DNA of 64,000 nucleotides from Argopecten irradians. Its lineage: Eukaryota > Mollusca > Bivalvia > Pectinida > Pectinidae. How positions within the stretch are numbered: position 1 is the first letter of the stretch; each line of letters opens with the position of its first letter. This document shows positions 1-12,497 of the stretch, one piece after another. The stretch lies in NCBI RefSeq assembly GCF_041381155.1, contig NC_091135.1:69738418-69802417 (forward strand), written 5' to 3'. Under the pieces are notes generated by a model. It saw only the letters and a program-made list of their open reading frames with translations, searched no databases and was not told the origin of the DNA. The position numbers and the translations under genes are program-made.

Positions 1-79
1 GAACATCTTTAATAAACAAATATAGAATACATAGATAACCTCCATTTTCATCCAAACTCCGAATTGAGAATAAAATATT

Positions 80-248
80 TCATTGCAGTTTAAAGTTTGA
101 TGGTGTGAAGGTCACACCCGAGCCTGGATACGTCAAAAGTTCAAATAACACGGCCATTCGCTTGAGACTAGGGGTGCTACCACAGATCGGCATGCCGCCA
201 CGTTTGTCTATCTCTGAAAACCAACAGTTGAGATGCTCCGGCATGATC
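80..248 (-). CDS. Candidate terminal exon of an unidentified gene
   Basis: On the minus strand a TTTTTCAG acceptor precedes an open stretch of about 55 codons ending in TGA. The best frame contains MPEHLNCWFSEIDKRGG and GSTPSLKRMAVLFELLTYPG. I do not recognise the family. A frame this long is only mildly unlikely by chance, and the phase does not match the exon at 947-1086 without an additional exon between them. It could be the last exon of the gene started at 1519-1838, or a chance frame. No polyadenylation signal is obvious before the window edge. Confidence 0.3.
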
Positions 249-480
249 CTGAAAAATAAATACATGTATACTACATCATTAATTTCACGCTATACAATGT
301 ACACAAATTTAGATGCACGTCATACAGCGCGCAAAAGGACTTATAATGAAAGTAATGAAACGGCGAACGTTTTGTTATTATTATTATTAGTATTTGTTCA
401 CTTAGAGGACCATAACCTCGTAAGAAGGCAGTTTAATGCTTAAATAAAACCTTACCAGCTATAGTATATCGATACTTGAC

Positions 481-660
481 CGACTATAGGAAGTCATTGC
501 CGGCTATAAACATTCCGTCCAGGCCCACGTCGTTAGGGATGTCTCCCCACCGATACCAGATTCATGTCCTGTGGGCAGGCACTCACTACGTGGTCGTATT
601 TGGAAAGCACGACTTGAAAAAGTATCATGTATATAAAGCATTGTTAATATTTTAAATATG
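481..660 (-). other. Possible internal exon region, unresolved
   Basis: Between the two candidate exons on either side, the minus strand has a CTGCCCACAG acceptor-like site and short open stretches, one reading RWGDIPNDVGLDGMFIAGND. No acceptor and donor pair gives the phase needed to join the exon at 947-1086 to the one at 80-248. The exon may be here but decayed, or this may be intron. Confidence 0.15.
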
Positions 661-946
661 ATTCGTCAAAAAGGTGATGAGAATGTCTTAAAGGTTAGAC
701 AATGGCGTCACCGAGGAAATAGGACAATCAACAGTAACCAAACGTGTCGTGTAAATAGACGTTAAGTTAAATGATTGTAAATCCACAGATAAACGAGAGT
801 TCAACCTATGTCTTTGGCTTTCTTTCCTAATTCACTAACGTAAAAAACTGAGATGGTAACTACCGGTACAATACTAGTGCTATAGTGCTATAGTTATAAC
901 GCTTACGTGATTGGATGGATACTTGATTCTTGACATTAAATCTTAC

Positions 947-1086
947 GTTCATTAACAAACGTTGTAAGAGACCCTTTATCTGTACATATACCACCAAAGA
1001 CGTGCATTCCAATTAAATCAATCTTTAAGTCTGCGCAAACCAATTCAATATCATCCTTAATTCGTCTTACGTTCTTCGCCAGAACC
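947..1086 (-). CDS. Candidate internal exon of an unidentified gene
   Basis: The minus strand has an ATTTTCAG acceptor, 140 bp open in one frame, and a C|GTAAGA donor. The start phase fits the exon at 1519-1838: the two leftover bases AC plus G make a Thr codon. The joined reading continues VLAKNVRRIKDDIELVCADL and IDLIGMHVFGGICTDKG. The clean phase match and consensus splice sites make this likely a real exon. I cannot name the protein family, and the exon ends in phase 1, so a further exon is required downstream. Confidence 0.5.
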
Positions 1087-1518
1087 CTGAAAATAATCGC
1101 AAATAGTTTAATTCGTTAGTTTGTTTGTTTAACACCTTCGAACAGAGAGGTTTAATTTGTGTATGGGTGGTACAAAATTGATGTGGACGGTCAGACGTCA
1201 AGACTGGGGTATATTTCTGTTCTCTCGTGTGCTATATTGACAACTAACACCTACTTCACAGTTTGAACACTGGTACGTATACAACATGACAATTAATACC
1301 CGTTATCCATACCACCCATTTCCCTCACGCCACTGACACAATGCTATGTATTAAATCCCTTGTTATTTCTTTCCATTTTGCATAAATGTCTAGACTTTCA
1401 AGTGTATAGTATCATGCTTTTTATATGAATGTATGCGGGATGCGACCAAATGCTAAAATATTTCAAACGGAATGTTGTTCTGTAGTCATTTGATTACTGA
1501 TAACGAGGGAAAACTCAC

Positions 1519-1838
1519 GTCCACGTTGCTTGTAATTCCTCAACGACTGTAGAGTTCAGAATTCTCTCCTGTTTGTGTATTCGTTCGCCAATCCCACTTA
1601 TAGTTTCTTCCATTGACTTGGTTATCTTGTCTGTAAAGACGGCATACGAGTTGCACTCTGTCCTGACTTGTGTGTCGGATACTAGTCTTACCGTTGGAAT
1701 CCTTGATGTCACAACCATCGTAATGCCCACAAGCCAAAGTACTAAACATGGACAGATCTTATCAAGCCTAGATATCACTTGTATATTGCACCATGGTAAC
1801 GGCACAAACCAGGCTAAGCTAGGGAAAACATATAACAT
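1519..1838 (-). CDS. Candidate first coding exon, type II membrane-anchored protein of unknown family
   Basis: A minus-strand frame opens at ATG (1838) and runs 106 codons to a consensus GTGAGT donor. Residues 29-47 are strongly hydrophobic (CPCLVLWLVGITMVV), followed by a hydrophilic, probably helical stretch containing DKITKSMEETISGIGERI. The layout resembles a signal-anchored protein with a lumenal or extracellular stalk. The first 20 residues are also hydrophobic, so the true start could be a later site or an upstream exon. It joins in phase to the exon at 947-1086. The family is unknown. Confidence 0.45.
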
Positions 1839-2249
1839 GAAACAAACTTAAAACTAACAAGCATGAAGATATATTGAGTATACTTCATTGGTGATAGGCA
1901 GTAGCGTAGGAAGATGAAACGTAATGGAGGGAGGGGTCAAAGGTCCTCAATATTTTGTAAATCCGCGCCCCGCACCCATAGGAGGATATCAATTCAACAC
2001 AGAACCATATTTACTTTATATACTTTTTCACATTATTTTTCTTAACATATCATTACATATAACCCTTGTACACATCCATAGACATTGGCTCAAATTGGCC
2101 AAATTGGCGTGCGATTTTGTGTCTCCCCCGGGAAAATAATTACGATTTAGAATGGCTGAGATGAGTTTACGATGTATTTTGATGATTTTTAAAGCGTTCT
2201 TAACATGGTATTTTTTCAATTAAAAGTTACTTGCATTTAGAAATGATAT

Positions 2250-3440
2250 ATGTGAATGTCGTCATTGCAACCATGCTCGATCTGAACATACCGGCTTCAC
2301 ATCATCGGCACATTTGTGTGTAATTCAAAATGATAATGAATTTATTGTCTTGCTAAGAGATGTAAACAATTTAATATCAGACCATAATACTGGAAGTTTT
2401 TACAATTTCCAGGAAATCATTCGTATATATAAGGTAAAATCTAATTTCCTTCAGTACCATAGCATTGTGTCAGCAGTTAAAAAGTTCCTATCATCCAATG
2501 AAATCCCAAACATTAAACTACCATATCCATACATACCGATAAACATTGAATTATTCTTGAGAAATCAAAAAGGTGCTAAAGATTTTTATGATATTTTCAT
2601 CAAGAGTAATACCGAGCCAACTGGTAAAAAGAAGTGGAATGAACTTTTTGATTTAGATGACACAGCATGGGCTTTGATATACAAAACTCCTTTCACTGTT
2701 ACAAAAAATAAAGCTGCAGTGGCTTCAATACAAAATTAATCATCATATCCTAACTACTAACACCTTTCTCTTCAAATCACATATAGTTATATCGCCTTTA
2801 TGTACTCTGTGCAACTCTGAGAATGAAACTATTTCACATGTACTGCGGGAATGTGGTGAGTACAAAATTTACTAGAAAGCCTTAAAATTTTATTAGACGC
2901 CCTTTTTATCCCATTCACTTTCAATAGGCAATCGTTTATTTTTGGTCTGATATCTGAAAACCTTGATAACTGTAAAGCTGAAAATGAAATTCTCCTCATA
3001 ATAAAAGAATATATCTATAAAATGCGGTGCTTTCACAAGTCACTTAACATAAATGGGGTGATTTGTGCTTTGAAACAATTTTATGATTTGCAAAAATATA
3101 TTGCAAATAGTAAAGGTGAATTGGAAAAGGAAAAATTTGAAAAAGAATGGGAAACATGGGGAAAACTTTCTAAACTATAGTAGGTATTCCTCTCTTCAAT
3201 AACCACTCTCCATTGCTTCCTCAGTGTTCCTGATCCATCTTTAATAAATAAGCAGATGTAGTATTCATATATCATTAAGTTAAATGTGTATATATTAATA
3301 TTGATAGTACCATCCCTCTTTCTTCCTTCCTACTCATCCCAGATTTACCCTTTAAGCTCCCCTTTCTCAATTTCCTATTTTTTTCTCTCTTTCTCCTCTA
3401 TACTCTAATTTTCACGAAAAGAAATGTAATTAAAGGAGTA
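2250..3440 (+). mobile_element. LINE remnant, 3' end of ORF2 plus 3' UTR
   Basis: The translated pieces match the C-terminal tail of molluscan non-LTR retrotransposon ORF2: WALIYKTPFTVTKNKAA, then in another frame WLQYKINHHILTTNTFLF and CTLCNSENETISHVLREC, a CxxC...H...C zinc-like motif. A last stretch (FGLISENLDNCKAENEIL onward) ends near 3180. At least two frame breaks separate the pieces, so the copy is dead. A pyrimidine-rich, then AT-rich stretch to about 3440 looks like its 3' UTR. The reverse transcriptase core is absent, as usual for a 5'-truncated insertion. Confidence 0.8.
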
Positions 3441-5135
3441 AGAAATGATAATTTTACTTTACAAATTATATATAATTCTCACTACAGGAAGAGGAAAGCA
3501 AATAATTATCTGGATTCTACACTGTAGCTGAGAGGTATAATGTATGTCCATGCATTAATCATATTAATATTCTACACAAGTTTAGTGTACAAACAAACAT
3601 ATTCAGTGCTTCTTGAAACAGGGTTCAAGCAGACAAGAAAAGGCAATTAAATTGAGGACATTTCATAATTATACAAACTCTTTAGTTAGTTCCAAATTAG
3701 TCCAAAAATTTACATTTGTGTTGGCTTAACTCTATCTCAGACCATCTGAAAACTTAACAGCTCACAATGCCTCAATTTAAAAATAGGCCTGTCATATTAA
3801 ATATAGTATTATGACGTTTCAAATCCTTCTTGTTTTTAATTATTTTTCCTCTGTGTGAACCCTGCAATATACAACAATGTGCCTTTTAAATTTAAAATAT
3901 GAAAGCATGAAAGTGGATATGATGAATGGATCCCCTCCTGTGTGAGGGCTACTTAATGTATCATTTCCCTCCGATATGAAATAATAAAAAAAAACAATTT
4001 AATCTTTTAAGAAACTTTTTTTTAAATAGTAGAATCCTTGATGGATATAGTTCATGTGTATAAAATTATTAAAGGTTTGAACATTACGTACTTAAACGTT
4101 TTAGGAAATGCGCCGCGCAGCGGAACTACACCCCTGCTAGGATTGCTATATCCAACAGAAAGCTTAACGATGAATATATGTTTATACTCACATAAGATTT
4201 TAGATGTACACATCATCGTTACTGTGTTAGCTTCAAGTGTTATGAAATCGTACTCGCTGCAACCTGATACATCGGTTTGCGCGCACGAATTTATTGAAAT
4301 TATGGCCAGTGATTGATGGTGTTGAACCATCTGCTCCAAATAGCCTAAGGCGACTCTCTCCTAATAGGGTTCGATTGTTTACAATAAGTGAATAGGTTTA
4401 TCACAGTCTATCACAGTCATATAAAAATTTAAAAAAAAACAAAAAAAAAAACACACATTTTTTTGTACAAATAACGTGAAAAAAATGTTTAAGGTTATGG
4501 AATCCTACATTCATCATCTATTTGTCCTGTGTAGAGAAGATATGAGTACACGTTTTAAAGCAAATGGGAAATTAATACTTCCCCACGCACATGTTTAAGC
4601 TAATATAATGTATGCGGGTTCAATTATCATTATCTCCTCAAAACCGTAACAAAATCACTATCTATTCCATATGTTTACGGTTTTCTCTAAAATTAAAACA
4701 TTTTCTTTTTGTTAAAAATTTTTTTCTATGAATTATTTGTTCTTCTATATATACTGTCATTGTCAGCTTCCTAGATTCAACAGCCCATTCAATTGGAACC
4801 CATAGTCTGTGGTGTTGTACATATTTGTTCATAAGTGTGAGTTATTTTATTGATAATGTCATTCCTGTGAAACTGATTGTATTGTAGAATGTTATTAGTT
4901 TTTTTCTGTTTCGTAGCTGGAATCTCTTGTCAATATATTTCGTTAATTATGCCTTTTGACATGCATGTGAAAGACAATACGACAGCCAATGTATATTTGT
5001 GCCATGTCGCATAGGACCATCGAAAAGCTTGGGATTGCTGCTCGAAAGGTTTATAAAAATTGATATTATTATTAATTGAACATAATATTGATATCGCAAT
5101 ATACAGCTTTATGCAAATGTACATTATTTAATAAT
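3441..5135. other. Non-coding, AT-rich, no gene recognised
   Basis: No exon or RNA gene could be supported. Around 4050-4340 both strands are open for about 92 codons in overlapping frames, which looks like base-composition chance rather than a gene. Short A-runs occur near 4428-4450. Confidence 0.5.
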
Positions 5136-5141
5136 TAACTA

Positions 5142-5271
5142 GAATAGATTTTTATGTTATGGAGATATAACACAAACATCTGAGTGTACTCTCATTATAA
5201 ATCGCTTCGCGGTTTATTTAGAGTGCACTAAGATTTTTGTGTTATATCTCATAAACATCAAAAATCTATTC
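5142..5271. mobile_element. Foldback (MITE-like) element
   Basis: Two arms of about 63 bp (5142-5205 and 5209-5271) are inverted copies at roughly 85% identity around a GC-richer centre, ATCGCTTCGCGG. Shared landmarks are GAATAGATTTTT at the outer end and GAGATATAACACAAA inside. The whole unit folds into one long hairpin. The outer edges and a target duplication could not be fixed. A more decayed, longer relative may span about 6457-6915, since GTACACTCAGAT and GTTATTTGATTTATCTCC recur there. Confidence 0.75.
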
Positions 5272-5279
5272 AAACCAAT

Positions 5280-7430
5280 CCTTATAATTTACATAAATAA
5301 TCTCCTCAGTATTCACAATTGATGTTTGCACCCTTTTGTCTATGAAATCATTACGCTGTTATCTCAGTCAATCCGAAGCGACGCCATTTTTTTCCTTTAA
5401 CGTAGACCGCCCCTTCTGTGACGTCATACGTTTGTTACGTCGCTATCCGAATCCAGCAAACATATTTTATTTCTCCGTACTCATCTATTACAACTCGCTT
5501 GTGAAATCGGCATTCGAGCAAGTATTTCGTCTAGAACCTTTTCGAGTGTTTACTTGAAGTGTATCACTCTTAAGATGTGCCAATCGGTAAAAACTAACAA
5601 GGGTAAATGAATAACATAAAATGTTGAAAAGTGCTACGGATTCGCCTATTTGTTAACATTTTCAGACCAAAATTTAAGGGGTAATAGGAAGCAAATCGGT
5701 CATATTTTGAAAAATAATGCGGCGAGTTATACTTTTTATTGGCTTTTCGTATTGCAAATAAGCCAATCTTCATGGAAATTCTAAAAAATCGATTTTTCTT
5801 GAGATCATTTTTTCAGAAAAAAAGAAAACATGACTATTTTGATGCATTTTTTTACTAAAATTGGGTCCGGACTTAATTTTAAAATAACGATATTTCGTTT
5901 GATTGTGGGAAACCCAGCTTATTTGATATAGCTATGAATTCTATAACACCTACTGAAGGTATGAACATGTTACAGGCATATTATTTATATGTTAAGGGAA
6001 GCTACAGGGAGGAAATATTATTTATTTAAAAATCCTTAAAATCCGGATTGTTAAGTCATTTGTACATATTTTAAACAACCCCGGAAGAAAAATTAACTCG
6101 GTGACATATGATTTTTATGTGGTTTTTGTGATCAGGGTATACCTAAAATCAAAATATCAAAAAATGAACGAAATCCATGAGAGGAAACCAGAAGGGAGGG
6201 TCTACCTTAAGTGCTGACAAAGTTAATTCTTAAGCCAATGGAAATGCTCGTTACAAGCAAAATTGAATTATTCTACATAGCAATAAAGTTGAATTGTTAT
6301 CTAATCTTGCTTGCAAAACGGATTTTCGTTGGCCGGAAATTATTTTTACACCCCATAAAATTATTGCTTTTGGCGGCGTAATGATTTCTAGTGGAAAAAA
6401 GTCCATCCAAAGTGGAATCACAGGTTAAAGATTAAATTATAATGATTACCTTGAATATATTTATGTTATGTTATGGAGATATGATATTATTTTTTATTTC
6501 TTCTTACTAATTCCTAAGTTTCTAATTGGCCGGTTGGTTTTCTTCATACCTCTATAAATAAAAAATATCAGAGAATGGCGCGAAAACCTGACGTTATCGT
6601 GACTTCACAATATATACATGTATATCGACGTTGCGTATAGATTTGAAAAAAAATCCCTTGGGACATCAATGGATTGGTACTTTAAAACGTATTTTATTTT
6701 AACAAGTACTACTAGTAGTATGATAAATTAATTAGAAGCGTTGCTGTCACTTTTTGTTCATTCAGGAATGAAAGAAATTTTGTTTACAAACTGTGTGAAT
6801 TACCGATTAAATAAAGTGAAATCAATGCTTAAACAAACTTTGAGTGAACTCAAAATAAGCCACGAAGGAATAAGCGTACACTCAGATAGGTGTGTTATTT
6901 GATTTATCTCCACATTGGTCGAAATTAACTGTATGTATTCCGGAAATAGCGATCGCCAAAACGAGAGATCTTCTTGAAGAAAGTGACCTAATTATTATCA
7001 ACTACAGTCAAACCTTGATGTATCGAAGTTCAAGTAACTGAAAGAAAAACTTCGAAATACCGAGACTTCGAATTATTCATCTTGTTTTTCGTAATTGGAA
7101 TAAGACCGATGTTTTTTACCATTGCCAACTGGGTCAGTTGTTTACATATCGTTTACGTTCCGTAAACTTTATAATCAATGTACATTGTATTTACTACAAA
7201 TAAAACAGAATAAAACAAGTATAAAATCAATTACGTGTATTGTTATTGTTAGTAATAGGCCTACATTATAAACAAGACTTACGTGCAGTACCTCATGTAC
7301 ATACTGTAACTTTGGAAGCGACAGCTTCTATTACGGATTGAATATAAAAACGAAAACACGCTATAAGAACGAAATTAATAAAGAGGAACAGAAAGCACGA
7401 CAATATCGACACAAGTACTTAGAATGATCG
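5280..7430. other. Non-coding region with decayed repeats
   Basis: No gene could be supported. Near 7003 a stretch beginning CAGTCAAACCTTGATG, with 'cttcgaaat' and 'acttcgaatt' nearby, resembles the terminus of a pogo/Tigger-type DNA transposon. No matching second end was found, so it is only a possible fragment. Confidence 0.4.
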
Positions 7431-7439
7431 ATTTACTCT

Positions 7440-7960
7440 TGTATGTTCTGATTTTCAAAATGGCCGACATAGATATGTTGAAATTTTAATATCTTTAAAA
7501 TTATATGTAATTGATACAGAATTTGATTTTTTGTTCGATACGTATATTCTCAGGGTTTCTGAATAAAAATGTGTTCGTTAGTAATTGGTTTTCAAAATGG
7601 CCGACATATTGTTAGTGTTTAAATTCTACTATCTGGGAAACTCATTGATATAGAATCCTAAATTTTGCTCTAAACATATATTTTTAGGGTTACTGAATGC
7701 AAATATGAACGTTAATAATTGGTAAAAGCTGTTATGTCAGTCATCTTGTTTTTCAAAATGGCCGCCGCAGATATACTTAAAATTAATATCTTCAAAACTA
7801 ATTGACGTATAATCCTTATTTTTGTAACAAAGCCTTTATTTACATTGTAAATGAATGCAAATTAATATGAAAATTATTTAATGGAAAATGCGTCCAGACA
7901 TCTTGTTTTTCAATATGGCCAAATTTTATAATTTTATAATTAAAAGGGTAGATAGATAAA
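7440..7960 (+). repeat. Diverged tandem cluster, 'aaaatggccgac' family
   Basis: About four diverged copies of a unit of roughly 130-150 bp follow one another, each with the landmark TTTTCAAAATGGCCG. This is followed by a run on 'aatatct..aaa..taattgata' and 'agggtt.ctgaat.caaat'. The same family recurs in opposite orientation at about 11510-12130. Confidence 0.75.
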
Positions 7961-8315
7961 TAATCTCTAAGATCTTGAATTCATGAATAAAAACTATTTA
8001 CAGATGGTATTTTTATAGCCCTCCATCCGGAACAAGGGGCAAAGGATATAGTTTTGTGTCGTGTTGTCCCATCAGTGTGACCGTCCCTTTGTTAGTACAT
8101 TCCGCATCTTATCTGCCTGGATGTTTCTCGTCATGGTTGATAACTTGAATGCATTTTGATCACATATATTTTTTTAAATTATCACACACATATGTAAAAT
8201 ATCACATATATATATATTCAAAACATCGCACATTTATCTCAGTATATATTGAACATACATGTATATATATTTATCACATTATATATATGAAAAATATCGA
8301 ACATATATATATTTC

Positions 8316-8750
8316 TTTTGTCCACACGGTTGGAATTACTTCTTTGTCCCATATTTACCATTTGAAGTAATTCGTATCCAACAGACTTACGTTTGATTGG
8401 ATCCCGTGTCATCTGGAAAATCCTGTTGATATTACTTCTTTCACCCCTATTTCTTATCATATATATATATATATATATTGATAATCCTTGTGCTGTATAG
8501 TTAAACATTTATCTACTTTGCCCTGCATTACTGTTCGTATCATATTATGTAATCGTATTCGTTTTGTATGTCTTGATAAAGGGGCAGATCGCCTCGAAAA
8601 TTTGACAATTTTTTTTGTCCACACGGTTGGAATTACTTCCTTGTCCCATATTTACCATTTGAAGTAATTCGTATCCAACAGACTTACGTTTGATTGGATC
8701 CCGTGTCATCTGGAAAATCCTGTTGATATTACTTCTTTGACCCTTATTGA
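8316..8750 (+). repeat. Two direct copies of a dispersed repeat
   Basis: A segment starting TTTTGTCCACACGGTTGG and ending near GATATTACTTCTTT occurs at 8316-8452 and again at 8613-8747, almost identical. The intervening DNA contains an AT dinucleotide run and the phrase GATAAAGGGGCAGATCGCC. Inverted copies of the same family lie at 23125-23312 and 23508-23672. No coding potential was seen. Confidence 0.85.
8457..8481. repeat. (AT)n microsatellite
   Basis: An uninterrupted run of alternating A and T of about 24 bp. Confidence 0.9.
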
Positions 8751-8769
8751 AAATATATATATATATTTG

Positions 8770-11500
8770 AATCTCTCAAAGTTTGACTTGCCATAATATG
8801 ACCATCTCTCGTATTCGGATGTGAACTATGGAGTAATTATTCTAACACCACATTAAACGATATGGAAATACTCTAGAGTCAAACCGCGCTTAGAATACAA
8901 GGATTCGACACCCGCTCTCCGAAAGCGGTAACTATATGATCATTAGGTCTTCGCGAGATAAATGCAGAAATTCAACAGTACAAACTCTTCTTCTGGAACC
9001 AGTTTTATATAGGAGAGGGCTTTATTTGATGTCAGACTGAAAAACAATATACGGCAAACAACAGCGATTCCTTTGGATTTATACCAGCGGGCATAATATT
9101 ACGGAAAATCACAATATCGAGATTTACTTTGGATTGAACAATCCTGACGACGATATTCCTTCAAAGGGCAATGGAAACAGTTCATAAAACGAATTGTACA
9201 TACTCGCGAGGAGGAGAAATGGAGAGAATCCTGGCTGTTAAAGAAAGTCTACACATATTTGCTAGTATACATACTAAGCTGGATACACATCCCCTGTGGG
9301 AGATCTCTCAATTAAGTGTGAAGTGTGCTTGTTTTTGAGCTATTGTCACTCAAAGATACCAATTTGACAAAATCTTTTGGGGTTTTTGCCGTTTTGGCCG
9401 TTTTGAACATATACACAAGAGTTTAAAGCCATAATTTCCTAATGAGATGTTTGATATGTATGGAAGTTTGAAGAATTTATTTTCCTGTAATCTTCTTATA
9501 AAAATATACAAGTTTTGATTAATAAGACTCATATTTTTTCGCAGATTAACAACATATGCTACCCCTACCCCTTAATTTTTAGCTACAAAATACACCTCAT
9601 ACATTTTCAGCCATTTTTGCCAAATTTAACCCTTTATAGTTGCGGTATTAAACTTTTGTTAATATTTTGCATATCAATAGGTAATGGGTTGTTCTTTCTA
9701 AATTAGGCAGAAAAATGGGGGGTCAGTGTGCTTACGTTTTTGCCCCATTTGAATATGTGTTATTTTTCAGTATTTTAGAGTAAAAATAAAAGTGCTCAAA
9801 TTACCATTAAATGTAAAAATAAAGTGACAAAAACGTATCACTTCACGCAATAATGCTTAATATTTTAAAAACCACGAACTTAGTAAAGATTAACAGCAAA
9901 CATTAGCTCGATACAGCTAAAAATGCTGGTGCAGTGATGATTTAAGTAAAAACAATTTCAGTAAAAAAAGGTTAAACTATGGCTCTACTCAAAGAGGAAA
10001 AAGACACAATTTCAAAAATGGCTGCCAAATGGGCCATTTCTTAAAATCCCTGTATAAAAAAATCTACTGAAAATAGAAATGTAATTTTTTGACAAAATTT
10101 GCATCTGGCAACTTGCTACAGATATTGATAAAATATATTTGAAAACCTCATAACTTCTTTGATCTTTGTCGAAACGAGACTTCAACGGGACTGAAACCTC
10201 AGAAGAATACATCCTTAAATTGCGCAATATGGTCCATTTATATAATTAGATGAGCCGCTAGGCCATATACATGTCGTAGAATCAGATCACTAAGGTTTTA
10301 CCTTTGACCTCCGCTTGATGAAGAATAAAAACTTTTCTGGTCTCTCTCCTGATGTGTATAAAGGACTGGAACATCATTACATTAATTTACATTATACATT
10401 TTTAGACAAGGGAATGACGACCTTTTTGGCATATAGGACAGAGCCCTTTAGTTAGTCAAATTAGTGTTATATCATATGAATCCATTTCGTTACAGTGAAA
10501 TAAAATGTGTAAACTAGCTCCAATATGACATTTAAACATCATTTCATGATAATAACAGAAAGAGAAAACCAGCTACATTTAATATGTACAAAATCATTCT
10601 TTAATTTTTATAGCAAGTTGGTCTACATAAAATTGATATTCCAATCTCATCAATATGGCTAGCGTTTCAGAGACAAGTTAAATAAAAGCAACATAATGAT
10701 AGATATCTCATTCCAAGTGCGTTTAAAATGGTATCAATCAGTACATATTATTAAATAATGCCTGCACTGTATGTAGGGCGTTAGATGTGTACCTACTATC
10801 TCAATTGTATAATCGTAAAAGAAGACTTGGGATTTTATCTTTTTATCCCCTCCCTTGACACCGCCTTCCCATTTGAGAGGTTGTCTCTTTGAGGAAAGGT
10901 CTTTGTTCTATAATGTGATGCTTAGACCTGAACATAAAGTTAATGGGACGACTAGTTAGGCTATTGTCAGTACAATGTTACCAGTTAGGAGGATTGTTGT
11001 TTATCGGCATGCTTTAGAGGGATAGTCCTATAAAAATGAAAAGAGTTTCAGTATCACATGGAGACACAACACAGGTTTACAGCAGCTTCCTAAAACATAC
11101 ATTGTATTTTGTATATCGACACACGTTACAAATTGCTTACAGTGTGAAGCCTGGCTGATAATAAAACGTAAAGCCAAATCAACCAACCAATTAACTAATG
11201 GTTTGAAAATTGTTTGACAATAATTAAATTTATTCAAAACGTAAGGAGATAAAAATCCATTAACGTTACCATCAGAGCCCTTTTGAAAAAAACGAAAAGA
11301 AAAAGAACTAATTTGACACATTTTGGTGAATATGTCACTCACAAAACATCACAAAAACTATGCTCCTCTATATTAGTTTTCAATATACAATGTATTTGAA
11401 AAAAATTCTGGTATCTGTTCATTAATACATAATATATGGATTTGTTTTCAATGACGGTGAAAATGAAGAAAACGTTGGCTTGGTTTTGCTATGTGATATA
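8770..11500. other. Non-coding region, no gene recognised
   Basis: Short open frames occur on both strands (for example around 10012-10227 and 11028-11342 on minus). None shows a recognisable domain or convincing splice sites. The stretch sits between the two oppositely oriented 'aaaatggccgac' clusters. Confidence 0.45.
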
Positions 11501-11509
11501 CCGTACCTA

Positions 11510-12130
11510 GTACATTGTATATATTAATTTTACCAATTACCAACGTTCATATTTGCAATCAGTTTCTCAAAAAATAGAGTTATAGAAAAATATTAAGATT
11601 CTATATCAATTAGTTTTCAAGATTTTAGAATTTAAACATAACTATGTCGGCCATTTTGAAAACCAATCTTTTACCAATTACTGTCGTTCATAGTTTTATA
11701 TAGTTACCCTAAAAATATAGGCATAAAACAAAAAAATGGATTCATTCTATATCAATTAGTTTTCAAGATATTACAATTTAAACATTTATTTGTCGGCCAT
11801 TTTGAAAAACAAGATGGCCGACCGTTTTTACCAGTCACTAATGTTCCAATTTGCAATCAGTAACCCTGAAAGTATAGGCACAGAACAAAAATAAGGATTT
11901 CATATAAATTGGATTATTAGATATTAGAATTTAAACATTCCTATGTCAGCCATTTTGAAAAACAAGATGGCCGACAGCTATTACCAATTATTTATATTCA
12001 TATTTGTATTCCATAACCCTTAAAGTATAAAAGTATAGAACAAAAAATAGGATTCTACATTAAGATATTAGACTTTTCAGATATTAGATTAGATATTTCC
12101 ATGGCGACCATTTTGATATAAATAGCCGCC
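11510..12130 (-). repeat. Diverged tandem cluster, 'aaaatggccgac' family, inverted
   Basis: Four to five diverged copies of the family at 7440-7960 lie here in reverse orientation. The landmarks are GGCCATTTTGAAAA, ACCAATTA and TTCTATATCAATTAG. The two clusters therefore face each other across about 3.5 kb. Confidence 0.75.
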
Positions 12131-12497
12131 ATTGCCGTCACCAGCAAGATCCAGTTGGGGTCCCGTTCTTCAATACCTTGTATTAGGTCATAGTATTGGT
12201 GTACCAGATTTCATACTTTTATCATAAAGTCCGAGATTCGACCAAAAAAAGGGTTAAACCTCTGGACTATATTATGTTTTAAAAATGACAACATAAACCA
12301 TTTGGTAATTACAGATTAAAAAAAACCATGTAATAATATGAATGTTCAAATATTGTCAACACGACTTTAGAAACATGTACAAAGATATCCACCTAACGTT
12401 GGTTATATGTAAGGAACATATTAAATTTTACTTCACAACTTGACATTGGACATCTACAATATATACAACAGTGGTAACCACTACAGGTAATCCACAT

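Noticed and set aside
80..1086. Direct splicing of the exon at 947-1086 to the one at 80-248
   Set aside because: The phases conflict; the joined frame meets a stop after about 13 codons. A missing exon is more likely than direct joining.
4038..4339. Overlapping frames of over 90 codons on both strands, the minus one followed by a GTGAGT-like word
   Set aside because: No recognised domain, no good acceptor, and both strands are open by composition, so coding is not supported.
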